From: JACVRX01 sp046726315
GTDB taxonomy: Bacteria; Actinomycetota; Actinomycetes; Jiangellales; Jiangellaceae
DNA length: 64,000 bases
Direction of reading: 5' to 3'
Assembly: GCA_046726315.1 (NCBI GenBank)
Contig: JBKPAG010000014.1
Coordinates: 12,634-76,633, forward strand
This document shows, piece by piece, positions 26,173 to 34,639 of the stretch. Under the pieces are notes generated by a model. That model was not told where the DNA came from. It was given only the letters and a program-made list of their open reading frames with translations, and did no database searches. Each line of letters begins with the position of its first letter. The stretch's first letter is position 1. Made by a program: the position numbers and the translations under genes.

Positions 26173-26437
26173 AAATCAACTCCTCGTCTTTGTCCCGTCG
26201 GATCAGCTCAGAATTTCCGGCAAGAGCCTGATCATGTACCACGACAGCGGCGGCAGGATGGCATCGAGCCGCACCGTCCTTCCAGAAACGTACATCTACG
26301 CTCCCTGGCGCCTTGCGCCCTCTACGCAAGAGCTCGCTCAGCAGTCGACAACCGGCTCCGAGTCGTTAGAGCCGCTTCCCACGCAAAGCCCGTTGGTCAC
26401 GGGCTCTTGACGAACTCCCACGCGCGCCCTCACACTC

Positions 26438-26465
26438 TGACTACGTAGTCATGACTACGTAGTCA
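26438..26465. promoter_or_regulatory. Two abutting perfect palindromes between araB and its regulator
   Basis: TGACTACGTAGTCA occurs twice with no spacer (26438-26451 and 26452-26465). Each copy is a perfect 14-base dyad, so two dimers would be spaced 14 bases apart. A TTGACG at 26407-26412 with CACACT about 18 bases later could be the promoter for the LacI-type gene, placing the sites over its transcription start. A seven-base hairpin (26387-26405, AGCCCGT/ACGGGCT) lies just upstream. The rest of the 265 bases up to araB shows nothing I can name. Confidence 0.75.
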
Positions 26466-26496
26466 CCATGACTCTCGCGAAGGAGCAGGTGGCGCC

Positions 26497-27546
26497 TTGA
26501 CTGACGCCAGGGAGCTAAGGACTTACCGCTTGCAGCGTCGGCCCAGCATGATGGACGTCGCTCGCTCGGCCGCTGTCTCGCAGAAGACCGTTTCTCGGGT
26601 GATCAACAACGAGCCTTCGGTCCGCCCACAGGTCCGGAAACGTGTGCTTGAAGCCGCGCAGCAACTTGGTTACCACCGGAACGCCGCCGCCCGTGACCTG
26701 ATCCGGGGGAGGTCTCACCGCATCGGCGTGGTGTCGCTCGGCACGGTGCTACACGGACCGGCATCCGCGCTCATCGGGTTGGAGCAGGCAGCGAGCGTGG
26801 CCGGCTACTCGCTGAGTGTCGTCACGACGCAGGAGGGCGATGTCGGTGGAATCCAGCGCGCAGTGGACAGCCTGCTCGACCAGGGCGTCGAGGGAATCGT
26901 CCTGTCGGAGCCAATCGACGAGGGCCCAGGAGCGACAGTCACCTGCCCTGTCCCCGTTGTCAGCCTCGGACGGATGCCGGGCCTGCGTGGCCCCGATGTC
27001 CTGACCGCAGGAGGGGGGAGAGGGGTGAGGGCCGGTCGTCTGGCGACCGAGCATCTCCTCGAACTCGGCCACGCTACGGTCTGGCATGTTTCGGGGCCCC
27101 GGCGATGGTGGGCGGCCGTGGACCGGGCAAAGGGGTGGGCTGATGTGCTGTCGGCCGCGGGAAGGGATCAGCCTCCGATCCTCGAAGGTGACTGGACGCC
27201 ACAGTCCGGCTATGAGGCGGGCCGTGTTCTTGCCGATTCGACCGGCGTGACCGCCGTCTTCGTTGCCAACGACGACATGGCGATCGGCGTCATCCGGGCG
27301 TTTGCCGACTCAGGAATGCAGGTTCCGTCACAGGTGAGTGTCGTCGGAGTCGACGACATCCCAACGGCCGCGTATTTGTCACCTGCGCTGACGACCGTGC
27401 GTCAAGACTTTGACGGGTTCGCTCGAAGGGGTCTGGAGTCCCTGGTTAAGCGCATTGAAAGAGCCGACCGCAACGGGCGCCTGAGCGGTCCAGCAGTCCG
27501 CCTCATCGTCCGCCAATCCACGGCACGCCCGACACAGGAGGGCTGA
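26497..27546 (+). CDS. LacI-family regulator, likely of L-arabinose genes
   Basis: 349 residues from TTG 26497, about 12 bases after AAGGAG; ATG 26548 is a second choice. SMMDVARSAAVSQKTVSRVINNEPSVRPQVRKRVLEAAQQLGYHRNAAARDL is the DNA-binding domain, followed by a full ligand domain with HVSGPRRWWAAVDRAKGW, AVFVANDDMAIGV and SVVGVDDIPTAAYLSPALTTVRQ. It is divergent from araBDA, lies upstream of a MalEFG-type importer and a GH42 gene, and has a tandem palindrome at its promoter. A role as arabinose repressor is therefore the best guess. It is not the GntR-type AraR of Bacillus. Confidence 0.87.
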   Translation: MTDARELRTYRLQRRPSMMDVARSAAVSQKTVSRVINNEPSVRPQVRKRVLEAAQQLGYHRNAAARDLIRGRSHRIGVVSLGTVLHGPASALIGLEQAASVAGYSLSVVTTQEGDVGGIQRAVDSLLDQGVEGIVLSEPIDEGPGATVTCPVPVVSLGRMPGLRGPDVLTAGGGRGVRAGRLATEHLLELGHATVWHVSGPRRWWAAVDRAKGWADVLSAAGRDQPPILEGDWTPQSGYEAGRVLADSTGVTAVFVANDDMAIGVIRAFADSGMQVPSQVSVVGVDDIPTAAYLSPALTTVRQDFDGFARRGLESLVKRIERADRNGRLSGPAVRLIVRQSTARPTQEG

Positions 27547-27655
27547 CTGGAGTGGTGGAAGACAGACATGCCCCAGGGTCAGCACGCCGAGCGATGCAGG
27601 GAGACCACAGAACGACCGGATACCGGACCAGCCGGTTTCTCGGACAAACAAACAG

Positions 27656-27674
27656 GGCGACGAAAGGCGTCGCC
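27656..27674 (+). other. Short hairpin directly upstream of the binding-protein ribosome-binding site
   Basis: GGCGACG and CGTCGCC form a seven-base stem with the loop AAAGG, immediately followed by GGGAGGAG and the ATG at 27689. It could affect transcript stability or initiation; there is no supporting evidence beyond position. Confidence 0.3.
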
Positions 27675-27688
27675 GGGAGGAGAACGTA

Positions 27689-29059
27689 ATGGCCAATTTG
27701 GCACGGGCAGCCAAGTGGATCGCCGCAGGCGCCACGGCAGCCCTGGCCCTCGCCGCCTGCGGCGGTGACGGTGATTCGCAAGGGGAAACGGCAGGCGAGA
27801 CACCGGAGGCGATCACTCAGGCCGAGATCGACGAGGCGATGCAAACGCCGACCGAGCTCACCTTCTGGACGTGGGTCCCGGACATCGAGAAAGAGGTTGC
27901 GCTGTTCGAAGAGGCCTATCCGGCAATCGATGTCAAGGTCGTCAACGCCGGTCAGGGCGAGCCCCAGTACACCAAGCTCCGCACTGCGCTGCAGGCCGGT
28001 AGCGGCGCGCCAGACGCGGTTCAGATCGAGTTCCAGTACATCCCCACGTTTACTGTTACCGACTCCTTGCTCGATCTGCGGCCATACGGTGCGGAGGAGA
28101 TGGCGGATCAGTTCGTGGATTGGACCTGGGGCCAGGTGACCGGGGAGAACGGCCAGGTCTGGGCCGTCCCTCAAGACAGTGGGCCTATGGGCATGCTCTA
28201 TCGCCAGGACATCCTCGACAAGCACGGGATCACTCCACCGGAGACGTGGGATGAGTTCGCCGAGGCTGCGCGGAAGCTGCACCAAGCCGACCCGAACGTC
28301 TACCTGACGAACATGGCGTCGAACCAGAACGGCGTTTGGATGGGATTCCTCTGGCAAGCCGGTGCCGAACCGTTCAGTAGCACCGCACCAGACCAGGTGA
28401 CGATCAACGTCAACGACGACATCTCGAAGCGAATTGCGGAGTACTGGGGTGGGCTGGTCCAGGAGGGAGTGGTCGGGTCCGAGCCAGACTTCACAGACTC
28501 CTGGAATCAAGCGCTGAACACCGGGAAGTACGCGACGTGGCTCACGGCCGCGTGGGGGCCGGTCTTCTTGACCTCGACCGCGGCGAGCACCAGCGGCCTG
28601 TGGCTGGCGGCTCCATTGCCTCAGTGGGAGGCCGGCGAACAAGTTTCCGGGAACTGGGGTGGCTCCACGACCGCCGTCATCAACACGACAAAGAATCCCA
28701 TCGTGGCGGCGGAATTCGCGAAATTCCTCAACACCGATCCGGAGTCGGCAACGATGTTCGCAACGCAACAGTTCTTGTTCCCGGTCACCAAACCAGTGTT
28801 GGAGGCTCCGGAGTTCCTCGGTCAGAAGCCGGAGTTCTACGGCGGGCAGGAGGTGAACAAGCTCTTCGCCGACATCAGCGAGACGGTCGACACCGAGTTC
28901 ACCTGGCCGCCCTTCCTGGACCAAGCGGTGACCGACTGGGACGAAACGGTCGGCAAGTCTCTTGCCGAAGGGACCGACACAGTCGCAGCGCTCGACGAAT
29001 GGCAGGACCGTCTGGTCGAGTACGCCGAGGGCCAGGGCTTCAAGGTCGACACGCCATGA
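27689..29059 (+). CDS. Sugar ABC transporter substrate-binding lipoprotein (family 1, MalE-like)
   Basis: 456 residues with a lipoprotein signal ending LALAACGGD. The mature protein carries typical family 1 blocks: ELTFWTWVPDIEKEVALFEEAYPAIDVKVVNAGQGEPQYTKLRTALQAGSGAPDAVQIEF, then GPMGMLYRQDILDKHGITPPETWDEFAEAA and GNWGGSTTAVINTTKNPIVAAEFAKFL. Such proteins usually bind oligosaccharides or pentoses for a MalF/MalG-type permease pair. A GGAGGAG sits seven bases before ATG 27689. No ATPase gene is present in this operon; a shared MsmK-type ATPase encoded elsewhere is usual for this class. Linkage to araBDA and GH42 suggests arabinose-containing oligosaccharides. Confidence 0.9.
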   Translation: MANLARAAKWIAAGATAALALAACGGDGDSQGETAGETPEAITQAEIDEAMQTPTELTFWTWVPDIEKEVALFEEAYPAIDVKVVNAGQGEPQYTKLRTALQAGSGAPDAVQIEFQYIPTFTVTDSLLDLRPYGAEEMADQFVDWTWGQVTGENGQVWAVPQDSGPMGMLYRQDILDKHGITPPETWDEFAEAARKLHQADPNVYLTNMASNQNGVWMGFLWQAGAEPFSSTAPDQVTINVNDDISKRIAEYWGGLVQEGVVGSEPDFTDSWNQALNTGKYATWLTAAWGPVFLTSTAASTSGLWLAAPLPQWEAGEQVSGNWGGSTTAVINTTKNPIVAAEFAKFLNTDPESATMFATQQFLFPVTKPVLEAPEFLGQKPEFYGGQEVNKLFADISETVDTEFTWPPFLDQAVTDWDETVGKSLAEGTDTVAALDEWQDRLVEYAEGQGFKVDTP

Positions 29060-29065
29060 CGGTGC

Positions 29066-29099
29066 GGTGCTCCGGGCCGTTCAGCCGGCCCGGAGCACC
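29066..29099 (+). terminator. Strong intercistronic hairpin after the binding-protein gene
   Basis: A perfect 14-base stem (29066-29079 with 29086-29099, beginning GGTGCTCCGGGCCG) with a six-base loop starts seven bases after the stop codon. No T-run follows and permease genes continue on the same strand. I interpret it as a partial terminator or a 3' stabiliser that lets the binding protein be made in excess over the permeases. Confidence 0.6.
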
Positions 29100-29144
29100 C
29101 ATCCGCCGGGTTGACACCCAGTTATCCGCACGAAAGGCAAGCCC

Positions 29145-30080
29145 GTGACCACCACCGCTGCAGAACCAACCCCTGCAGGTTTGGACCTGGCCAAGAAGAG
29201 ACCGCGCAGCATCGCAGAACGCCGGGCACGAGTCGGCTACCTGTTCATCGCACCGTTCATGTTCGTCTTCATCACCATGCTGGTCTTCCCGTTGTTCTAC
29301 GCGGCATACCTCAGCTTGTTCCGGACGCAGCTGATCGGCGGCACCGTCTTCGCCGGCCTGGACAACTATGTCCGAGCATTGACGGACCCGAGGCTTCTGG
29401 AGGGCATCTGGCGGGTTGCGCGGTTCTTCCTGTTCCAGGTGCCGATCATGCTCACTCTTGCCTTGCTCGCGGCGTTGGCCCTCGACAGTGGCCTCCTCCG
29501 CTTGGCCAAGGTCTTCCGGCTCGGCATCTACCTCCCGTACGCAGTCCCAGCCGTCGTAGCGACGCTTATGTGGGGATACCTGTACGGCCAGGAGTTCGGT
29601 CCGTTTGCAGAACTCGCTGATCTGCTCAACCTGCCAGCCCCGCCATTTCTCAGCGACTGGATGTTGGCCTCCATAGCGAACATCGTTACGTGGGAGTTCA
29701 CCGGATACAACATGATCATCCTCTATGCAGCGTTGCGCACGATTCCCACGGAGCTCTACGAGGCCGCGGCCGTCGACGGAGCCGGGCAATGGCGAATTGC
29801 GTGGAGTATCAAGATCCCGGCGATCCGGCCGGCCATCTTGCTGACCGTCATTTTCTCGGTAATCGGGTCGTTTCAGCTTTTCACCGAACCACAGTTACTC
29901 CAGCGGTTGGCACCCAGCGTCATCGACAGCGCATACACACCCAACCTCTACGCATACACGCTGTCGTTCACCGGACAAGAAATCAACTACGCGGCGGCCG
30001 TGTCGTTCCTGCTCGGCCTGGTCATCGTCATCGCGTCCTACGCCGTGCTGTTCATCACCAACCGCAGGAGCCGGTCATGA
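29145..30080 (+). CDS. Sugar ABC transporter permease (MalF-like)
   Basis: 311 residues with six predicted membrane helices after a polar 25-residue N-terminus. RARVGYLFIAPFMFVFITMLVFPLFYAAYLSLF is the usual first helix. IPTELYEAAAVDGAGQWRIAWSIKIPAIRP is the EAA motif that contacts the ATPase. GTG 29145 is preceded by AAAGG. It pairs with the MalG-like permease encoded next, whose ATG overlaps this stop by four bases, and receives its sugar from the binding protein upstream. Confidence 0.92.
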   Translation: MTTTAAEPTPAGLDLAKKRPRSIAERRARVGYLFIAPFMFVFITMLVFPLFYAAYLSLFRTQLIGGTVFAGLDNYVRALTDPRLLEGIWRVARFFLFQVPIMLTLALLAALALDSGLLRLAKVFRLGIYLPYAVPAVVATLMWGYLYGQEFGPFAELADLLNLPAPPFLSDWMLASIANIVTWEFTGYNMIILYAALRTIPTELYEAAAVDGAGQWRIAWSIKIPAIRPAILLTVIFSVIGSFQLFTEPQLLQRLAPSVIDSAYTPNLYAYTLSFTGQEINYAAAVSFLLGLVIVIASYAVLFITNRRSRS

Positions 30081-30997
30081 CCACCGTGGCCGACATCGGT
30101 ACCGGCGCTGAACAAAGGGGGGTCCCCGCCGGACGTCGCGGTGGCCGGCTCACCCGACGCAGCAACGTGCAGTTCCTGGCCATGCTGGCCCTGCTGGTGT
30201 ACTTCATGTTTCCGCTGTTCTGGCTCGTCGTCGCCTCCACGAAGACGGTCGGTGACCTCTTCTCGACCTTCGGCCTGTGGTTCGGCGACGACCTCTCGCT
30301 GCTGTCCAACGTGCAGGACACCTTTACGTACGACGACGGTATCTACGGCCGCTGGATGCTCAACACGGTCTTCTACTCAGTGGTCAGCGCGGGAGGTGCC
30401 GCCTTCCTGGCCGCGTTAGGCGGGTACGGCTTCGCCAAGTTCCGCTTTCCTGGTAACAGCCAGATCTTCTTCTCCGTGCTGGGCTCCATCATGGTGCCCA
30501 CGACGGCGCTCGCCATCCCGACGTACCTGCTGTTCAGCAAGGCGGGCCTGGCCAACACGCCGTGGGCGATCATCCTGCCGTCATTGGCAAGCCCGTTCAG
30601 CCTCTACCTCATGCGCATCTACGCCGAGGAGGGGGTTCCGGACAGCATCATCGAGGCTGCCCGGATCGATGGCGCGGGTGAATTCCGCATCTTCTTCCAG
30701 GTCGCGATGCGGATGCTGGCACCCGGCTTCGTCACCGTGCTGCTCTTCACGCTGGTGGCGACGTGGAACAATTACTTCTTGCCATTGATCATGCTCAACG
30801 ATCCCAATTGGTACCCGATAACGGTGGGTCTGGCGAACTGGTATGCGCAGTCCGCTGGCGGGGGTGGTGCAACTGGGGAAGTTCTCCCACTGGTGATCAC
30901 TGGGTCACTGATCTCGATCGTTCCGCTCATTGTCGCCTTCCTAATGCTGTCGAGATACTGGCAGACCGGCCTTACTGCGGGCGGTATCAAACAATGA
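30077..30997 (+). CDS. Sugar ABC transporter permease (MalG-like)
   Basis: 306 residues from ATG 30077 (ATGA overlap with the MalF-like gene). After a polar tail come six helices, with WLVVASTKTVGDLF in the first periplasmic loop and PDSIIEAARIDGAGEFRIFFQVAMRMLAPGF as the EAA motif. The C-terminal SRYWQTGLTAGGIKQ is typical of this family (…GLTAGAVKG). It forms the second half of the heterodimeric channel. The GH42 gene follows 88 bases later on the same strand. Confidence 0.92.
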   Translation: MTTVADIGTGAEQRGVPAGRRGGRLTRRSNVQFLAMLALLVYFMFPLFWLVVASTKTVGDLFSTFGLWFGDDLSLLSNVQDTFTYDDGIYGRWMLNTVFYSVVSAGGAAFLAALGGYGFAKFRFPGNSQIFFSVLGSIMVPTTALAIPTYLLFSKAGLANTPWAIILPSLASPFSLYLMRIYAEEGVPDSIIEAARIDGAGEFRIFFQVAMRMLAPGFVTVLLFTLVATWNNYFLPLIMLNDPNWYPITVGLANWYAQSAGGGGATGEVLPLVITGSLISIVPLIVAFLMLSRYWQTGLTAGGIKQ

Positions 30998-31085
30998 CAG
31001 GCTGATTTGGAGACAGCCGGTCAACGTGCAAAACGCGGCCGGTGAGGCCGGCTCGCCGGTTCCGAAGCATGCAGGAGTGATGAGC

Positions 31086-33188
31086 GTGCAGCAATGGTCG
31101 AATCTAGTGCTCTTCGGCGCCGCCTATTACCACGAGTACCAGCCGCACGACCGGCTCAAGGCCGACTTGGACCTCATGGCCGAAGCGAATTTCTCCGTCA
31201 TCCGGGTCGGTGAGTCGGTGTGGTCGACGTGGGAGCCGGAGAACGGGCGGTTCGATCTGGACTGGCTGCAGCCGGTGCTGGACGGAGCCCACGAGCGCGG
31301 CATCGGCGTGCTGCTCGGCACGCCGACGTACGCGGTTCCTCCCTGGCTCGCTCGGCTGTACCCGGAGATTGCTGGTGAACGAGAGACCGGGCGACGCATT
31401 CCGTGGGGCGCTCGCCAGGAGGTCGATTTCACTCATCCCGCCTTCCGCTTCCACGCCGAGCGGGTGATCCGGAAGATCGTCGGACGCTATACGGACCATC
31501 CAGCCGTCATCGGCTATCAGGTCGACAATGAGCCGGGCCTCGAGCTTCTGCACAACCACGGCGTGTTCCAGCGATTCGTCGACCACCTGCGTCGCACCTA
31601 CCGCAACGTCGAGACTCTCAATCGCGAGTGGGGGCTCGTCTATTGGTCGCACCGGTTGTCGACATGGGCGGATCTTTGGACGCCGGACGGTAACGTGCAG
31701 CCGCAGTACGACCTCGCATGGCGGCGGTTCCAGGCCATGCAGACGACCGAGTTCATCGGATGGCAGGCCGACATCGTGCGCCAATATGCGAAGAGCGATC
31801 AGTTCGTGACGACGTGCCTGTCGTATGAAAGGCCCGCACTGGCCGACGACGAGCTCATGGCCATACTCGACGTCACCGCCGGCAACCCGTACTACACCAT
31901 GCAGGATGCTCTGCAGATGCCGCAGACGGAGGATGCGCCGCAATCGTGGACGACGACCGGGACATGGGCGCTTTACCTGAGCGCGGACCGGATGTTTTCT
32001 TCGCGGCAGGAGCCGTTTCTGGTCACGGAGACGAACGCCTCGTCTATCGGAATGCCATGGACCAACCAGCCGGCCTTCGATGGGCAGTGGCGCCAGGCTG
32101 CGTGGGCACTTATCTCTCGCGGCGCCCGCATGGTGGAGTACTGGCACTGGCATACCCTTCACTTCGGCGCTGAGACGTACTGGGGCGGCGTGCTTCCGCA
32201 CAGCGGCCGTGCTGGTCGCACCTATCGCGAGATCGCGCGCATCGGCGCCGAGTTGCGCGCTGCAGGTGACCTAGTGGCGAGCCTTGTACCCGACGCCGAT
32301 GTGACCATGCTCTACTCATCGCCGAGCAAATGGGCGCTGCAGTCGGCGCCTCAACTCTCGAACCCCGACGGCGGCCCAGATCGGCGTTCGTACCACGGGA
32401 TCTTCGACCCGTTCTACCGCGGCGCATTAGAGGCGGGGCTGCAAGTTCGCATCGTGCACGTCGGCCAGTTGGTTCAGGTCGCGGCGAGAGAAGCCGTTGA
32501 GGATCACCCGCATCTCATTGTGCCGGCGCTGTACGTCGCCGACGACGCCACACTGGACTGGCTGGTTGCGTACGCGCATGCGGGCGGGCATCTGATGATT
32601 GGCCCGCGAACTGGGTACTCAGACCACGAAGTACGGGCCCGTGGCGAGGTGATGCCGGCGCGCATGACGGAGGCCGCCGGCATCTGGTACGACGAGTTCT
32701 CCAACCTGTCCGAGCCGCTCGCGGTCACTGCGCCGGTCGGTTCGCCACTCGTCCTGGACGCCGACGCCAAAGGCACCCGGTGGGCGGATGGTCTCAACGT
32801 CGAGGACGCCGATGTCCTTGCCACCTACGAACATCCACACTTTTCTCGCTGGGCCACGGCGACAACCCGGGCACACGGTGCAGGTCGGGTCACCTATGTG
32901 GGCACCGTCCCGAATCCGGCCCTTGCCCGTGCGCTGATGTCATGGGTGACGGCAAGCAGCGACAGCGCGTGGCGCCCTACCCATCCAAGCGTCACTGTGA
33001 CGTCCGCGACATCACGGGACGGTCGCAAGGTCCGCTTTGTGCACAACTGGTCCTGGAATCCGGTGGCCGTGACACTGCCTTGTGGCGTACAGGATGTGCT
33101 GGCTGGCGGCCAGCGCGTGCAAGGCCACCGTCTCGAACTTGGTCCCTGGGATGTACGTGTTCTCGTCGAGGGAGATACACCCGACTGA
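31086..33188 (+). CDS. GH42 beta-galactosidase / alpha-L-arabinopyranosidase
   Basis: 700 residues counted from GTG 31086, eight bases after AGGAG; ATG 31080 is also in frame but only two bases from that element. FGAAYYHEYQPHDRLKADLDLMAEANFSVIRVGESVWSTWEP is the GH42 start. The acid/base Glu (about 149) lies in YQVDNEPGLELL and the nucleophile Glu (about 315) in FLVTETNAS. EYWHWHTLHFGAETYWGGVLPH precedes the trimerisation domain. There is no signal peptide, so it is cytoplasmic and acts after import. GH42 enzymes cleave terminal beta-galactosyl residues and some cleave alpha-L-arabinopyranosyl residues; the arabinose context favours either an arabinogalactan-derived or an arabinopyranosidic substrate. 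Confidence 0.92.
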   Translation: MQQWSNLVLFGAAYYHEYQPHDRLKADLDLMAEANFSVIRVGESVWSTWEPENGRFDLDWLQPVLDGAHERGIGVLLGTPTYAVPPWLARLYPEIAGERETGRRIPWGARQEVDFTHPAFRFHAERVIRKIVGRYTDHPAVIGYQVDNEPGLELLHNHGVFQRFVDHLRRTYRNVETLNREWGLVYWSHRLSTWADLWTPDGNVQPQYDLAWRRFQAMQTTEFIGWQADIVRQYAKSDQFVTTCLSYERPALADDELMAILDVTAGNPYYTMQDALQMPQTEDAPQSWTTTGTWALYLSADRMFSSRQEPFLVTETNASSIGMPWTNQPAFDGQWRQAAWALISRGARMVEYWHWHTLHFGAETYWGGVLPHSGRAGRTYREIARIGAELRAAGDLVASLVPDADVTMLYSSPSKWALQSAPQLSNPDGGPDRRSYHGIFDPFYRGALEAGLQVRIVHVGQLVQVAAREAVEDHPHLIVPALYVADDATLDWLVAYAHAGGHLMIGPRTGYSDHEVRARGEVMPARMTEAAGIWYDEFSNLSEPLAVTAPVGSPLVLDADAKGTRWADGLNVEDADVLATYEHPHFSRWATATTRAHGAGRVTYVGTVPNPALARALMSWVTASSDSAWRPTHPSVTVTSATSRDGRKVRFVHNWSWNPVAVTLPCGVQDVLAGGQRVQGHRLELGPWDVRVLVEGDTPD

Positions 33189-33203
33189 CCACCAAGCCCA
33201 GCC

Positions 33204-33665
33204 ATGTGGCCGCTTCACCTCGCATTCAAACCGGAGAGACTGCACACCGGCGGGGAGGAGCATCTCGGCGCCGCCGACGGGCTGATCCAGCTTTCGCGCA
33301 TGGTGCAGGGCATCCATGCGCGCATTTCCGACCGCAATGATCTCACTCCGGTTCAGGCCAGGCTCATATGCGTCCTGGCCTTCGGCCCCCGAGGAATGGC
33401 TGAACTGGCGCAGTGCTTCGGCGTGGAGAAGGCCACGCTCACCGGCCTCGTGGACAGAGCCGAACAGCGCGGCCTTGTCAGGCGATCGCCCGTGCCGGGT
33501 GACCGGCGGGCACTGCGCGTGACGCTTACCGACACCGGCCGCCAGGCAGCGACCGCCTTCCATGCCGAGCCAACCGAGGAACTCAACCATCTCCTCTCGC
33601 CACTCGCACCACGCGACCGTGAACACCTTCGCCGCGCGATGGCCAAGATCATCGCAGAGCGCTAG
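33204..33665 (+). CDS. MarR-family transcriptional regulator
   Basis: 153 residues. The winged helix-turn-helix is clear: LTPVQARLICVLAFGPRGMAELAQCFGVEKATLTGLVDRAEQRGLVRRSPVPGDRRALRVTLTDTGRQ, with the wing at PGDRRALRV and the usual TDTG ending. The flanking helices form the dimer interface. MarR proteins commonly repress neighbouring efflux or detoxification genes. Here the next sequence is the relic of a drug-exporter-type ABC ATPase, so its original target may be dead. ATG 33204 lacks a clear ribosome-binding site, and a later start is possible. Confidence 0.87.
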   Translation: MWPLHLAFKPERLHTGGEEHLGAADGLIQLSRMVQGIHARISDRNDLTPVQARLICVLAFGPRGMAELAQCFGVEKATLTGLVDRAEQRGLVRRSPVPGDRRALRVTLTDTGRQAATAFHAEPTEELNHLLSPLAPRDREHLRRAMAKIIAER

Positions 33666-33687
33666 ACACACCCGGCGACCGAGCCGC

Positions 33688-33822
33688 ATGACGAACGAGG
33701 CAACCATCGAAGTCGACGGGGTGCACAAGACCATCGGTGCCAAGGTGGCGCTCGCCGTGGCAGATTTCATGCCCATGCTGCCCGGGTGCGCCCTGCTCGG
33801 GCTTCGAAAAGGAGGCGGCGCC
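33688..33822 (+). pseudogene. Relic of a DrrA-type ABC ATPase N-terminus
   Basis: In one frame the sequence reads MTNEATIEVDGVHKTIGAKVALAVADFMPMLPG, then CALLGLRKGG. This tracks the start of ABC-2 exporter ATPases (IEVDGVHKTFG-KVALDGVDF-V--G---ALLGPNGAGKT), but the P-loop is destroyed and nothing follows except a different gene. It lies between a MarR gene and a PPOX gene, fitting a MarR-regulated exporter that has been lost. Confidence 0.5.
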
Positions 33823-34230
33823 ATGAGCGTCTTCACCGAGGACGAGCGTGAATACCTGTTGTCTGGCGTCCGCCTCGGGCGGCTGGCGACCGTCGGTTCA
33901 GATGGAACGCCGCACGTGGTCCCGACGAGCTTCCGCTACAACCAGGACCACGACACCATCGACATCGGGGGCCACGCTTTCGCCAAGCGAAAGAAGTACC
34001 GGGACGTCCTCCGGAACCCCAAGGTCGCCTTCGTTGTCGACGACATCGCCTCGGTGAACCCGTGGCGTGTCCGGGGCATTGAGATCAGAGGCAACGCTGA
34101 GGTCCTGGACTCCGGCGGCACCGAGCTGGGGCGGGGCTTTGACCCAGAGATGTTCAGGATCACGCCCAAGCGCATCGTGAGCTGGGGGCTCGAGGAGCAG
34201 ATGTCGTACAAGGCGAGATCCGTCCCCTGA
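33823..34230 (+). CDS. PPOX-class F420-dependent oxidoreductase
   Basis: 135 residues from ATG 33823, with AAAAGGAGG at 33807-33815. The split-barrel fold of the PPOX/FMN-binding family is indicated by GVRLGRLATVGSDGTPHVVPTSFRYN, the central IDIGGHAFAKRKKYRDVLRNPKVAFVVDDIA and WRVRGIEIRGNAEVL. Actinobacterial members of this size class use coenzyme F420 (or FMN) to reduce small substrates; the substrate is unknown. The C-terminal RITPKRIVSWGLEEQ is typical. It follows the ABC-ATPase relic in the same frame. Confidence 0.88.
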   Translation: MSVFTEDEREYLLSGVRLGRLATVGSDGTPHVVPTSFRYNQDHDTIDIGGHAFAKRKKYRDVLRNPKVAFVVDDIASVNPWRVRGIEIRGNAEVLDSGGTELGRGFDPEMFRITPKRIVSWGLEEQMSYKARSVP

Positions 34231-34257
34231 CACTGCCTTGCACGAGCATGAGGAGCT

Positions 34258-34570
34258 TCGATACGCGTGCTGGAACGCGGCGGTTGGCAGCCCGGCACGG
34301 GCGGCGCGATCGGCCGGTCGTTGACGAAGCCAGCCGTGAACCGGAGCCGCCGCACGGGCACGATGATGGGCTTGGGCTTTGACGCCCTGGTCCTGACGAT
34401 CGTCGGCCGCAAGACCGGAGCCGAACGAACTTCGGCTGCATCACCTCCACGTACTCGCTGAACCACCGCGGCCGCGGTGCTCCGACACCCCGCCCGCCGC
34501 CACACCAGCGACAACCTGGCCGCTGTCCACATGTCGATGAGCGGCGCGCCGCACATCTACATGTCATCGT
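34258..34570 (+). pseudogene. Relic of a deazaflavin-dependent nitroreductase (Ddn family)
   Basis: A short frame reads SLTKPAVNRSRRTGTMMGLGFDALVLTIVGRKTGAERTS, the core N-terminal block of Ddn-like proteins (…TMMG…LVLTTVGRKTGAERR). After this the frame loses family similarity, and the remaining sequence up to 34570 contains only short pieces (HMSMSGAPH in one frame). The family binds coenzyme F420, in keeping with the PPOX-class gene just upstream. No functional product is expected. Confidence 0.55.
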
Positions 34571-34639
34571 GATAGACCCATGGCTCGTTGAACGATCGCG
34601 GCTCGGTGGCGTCGGGCTTGGAACGGAGAGGCGGTTGAC

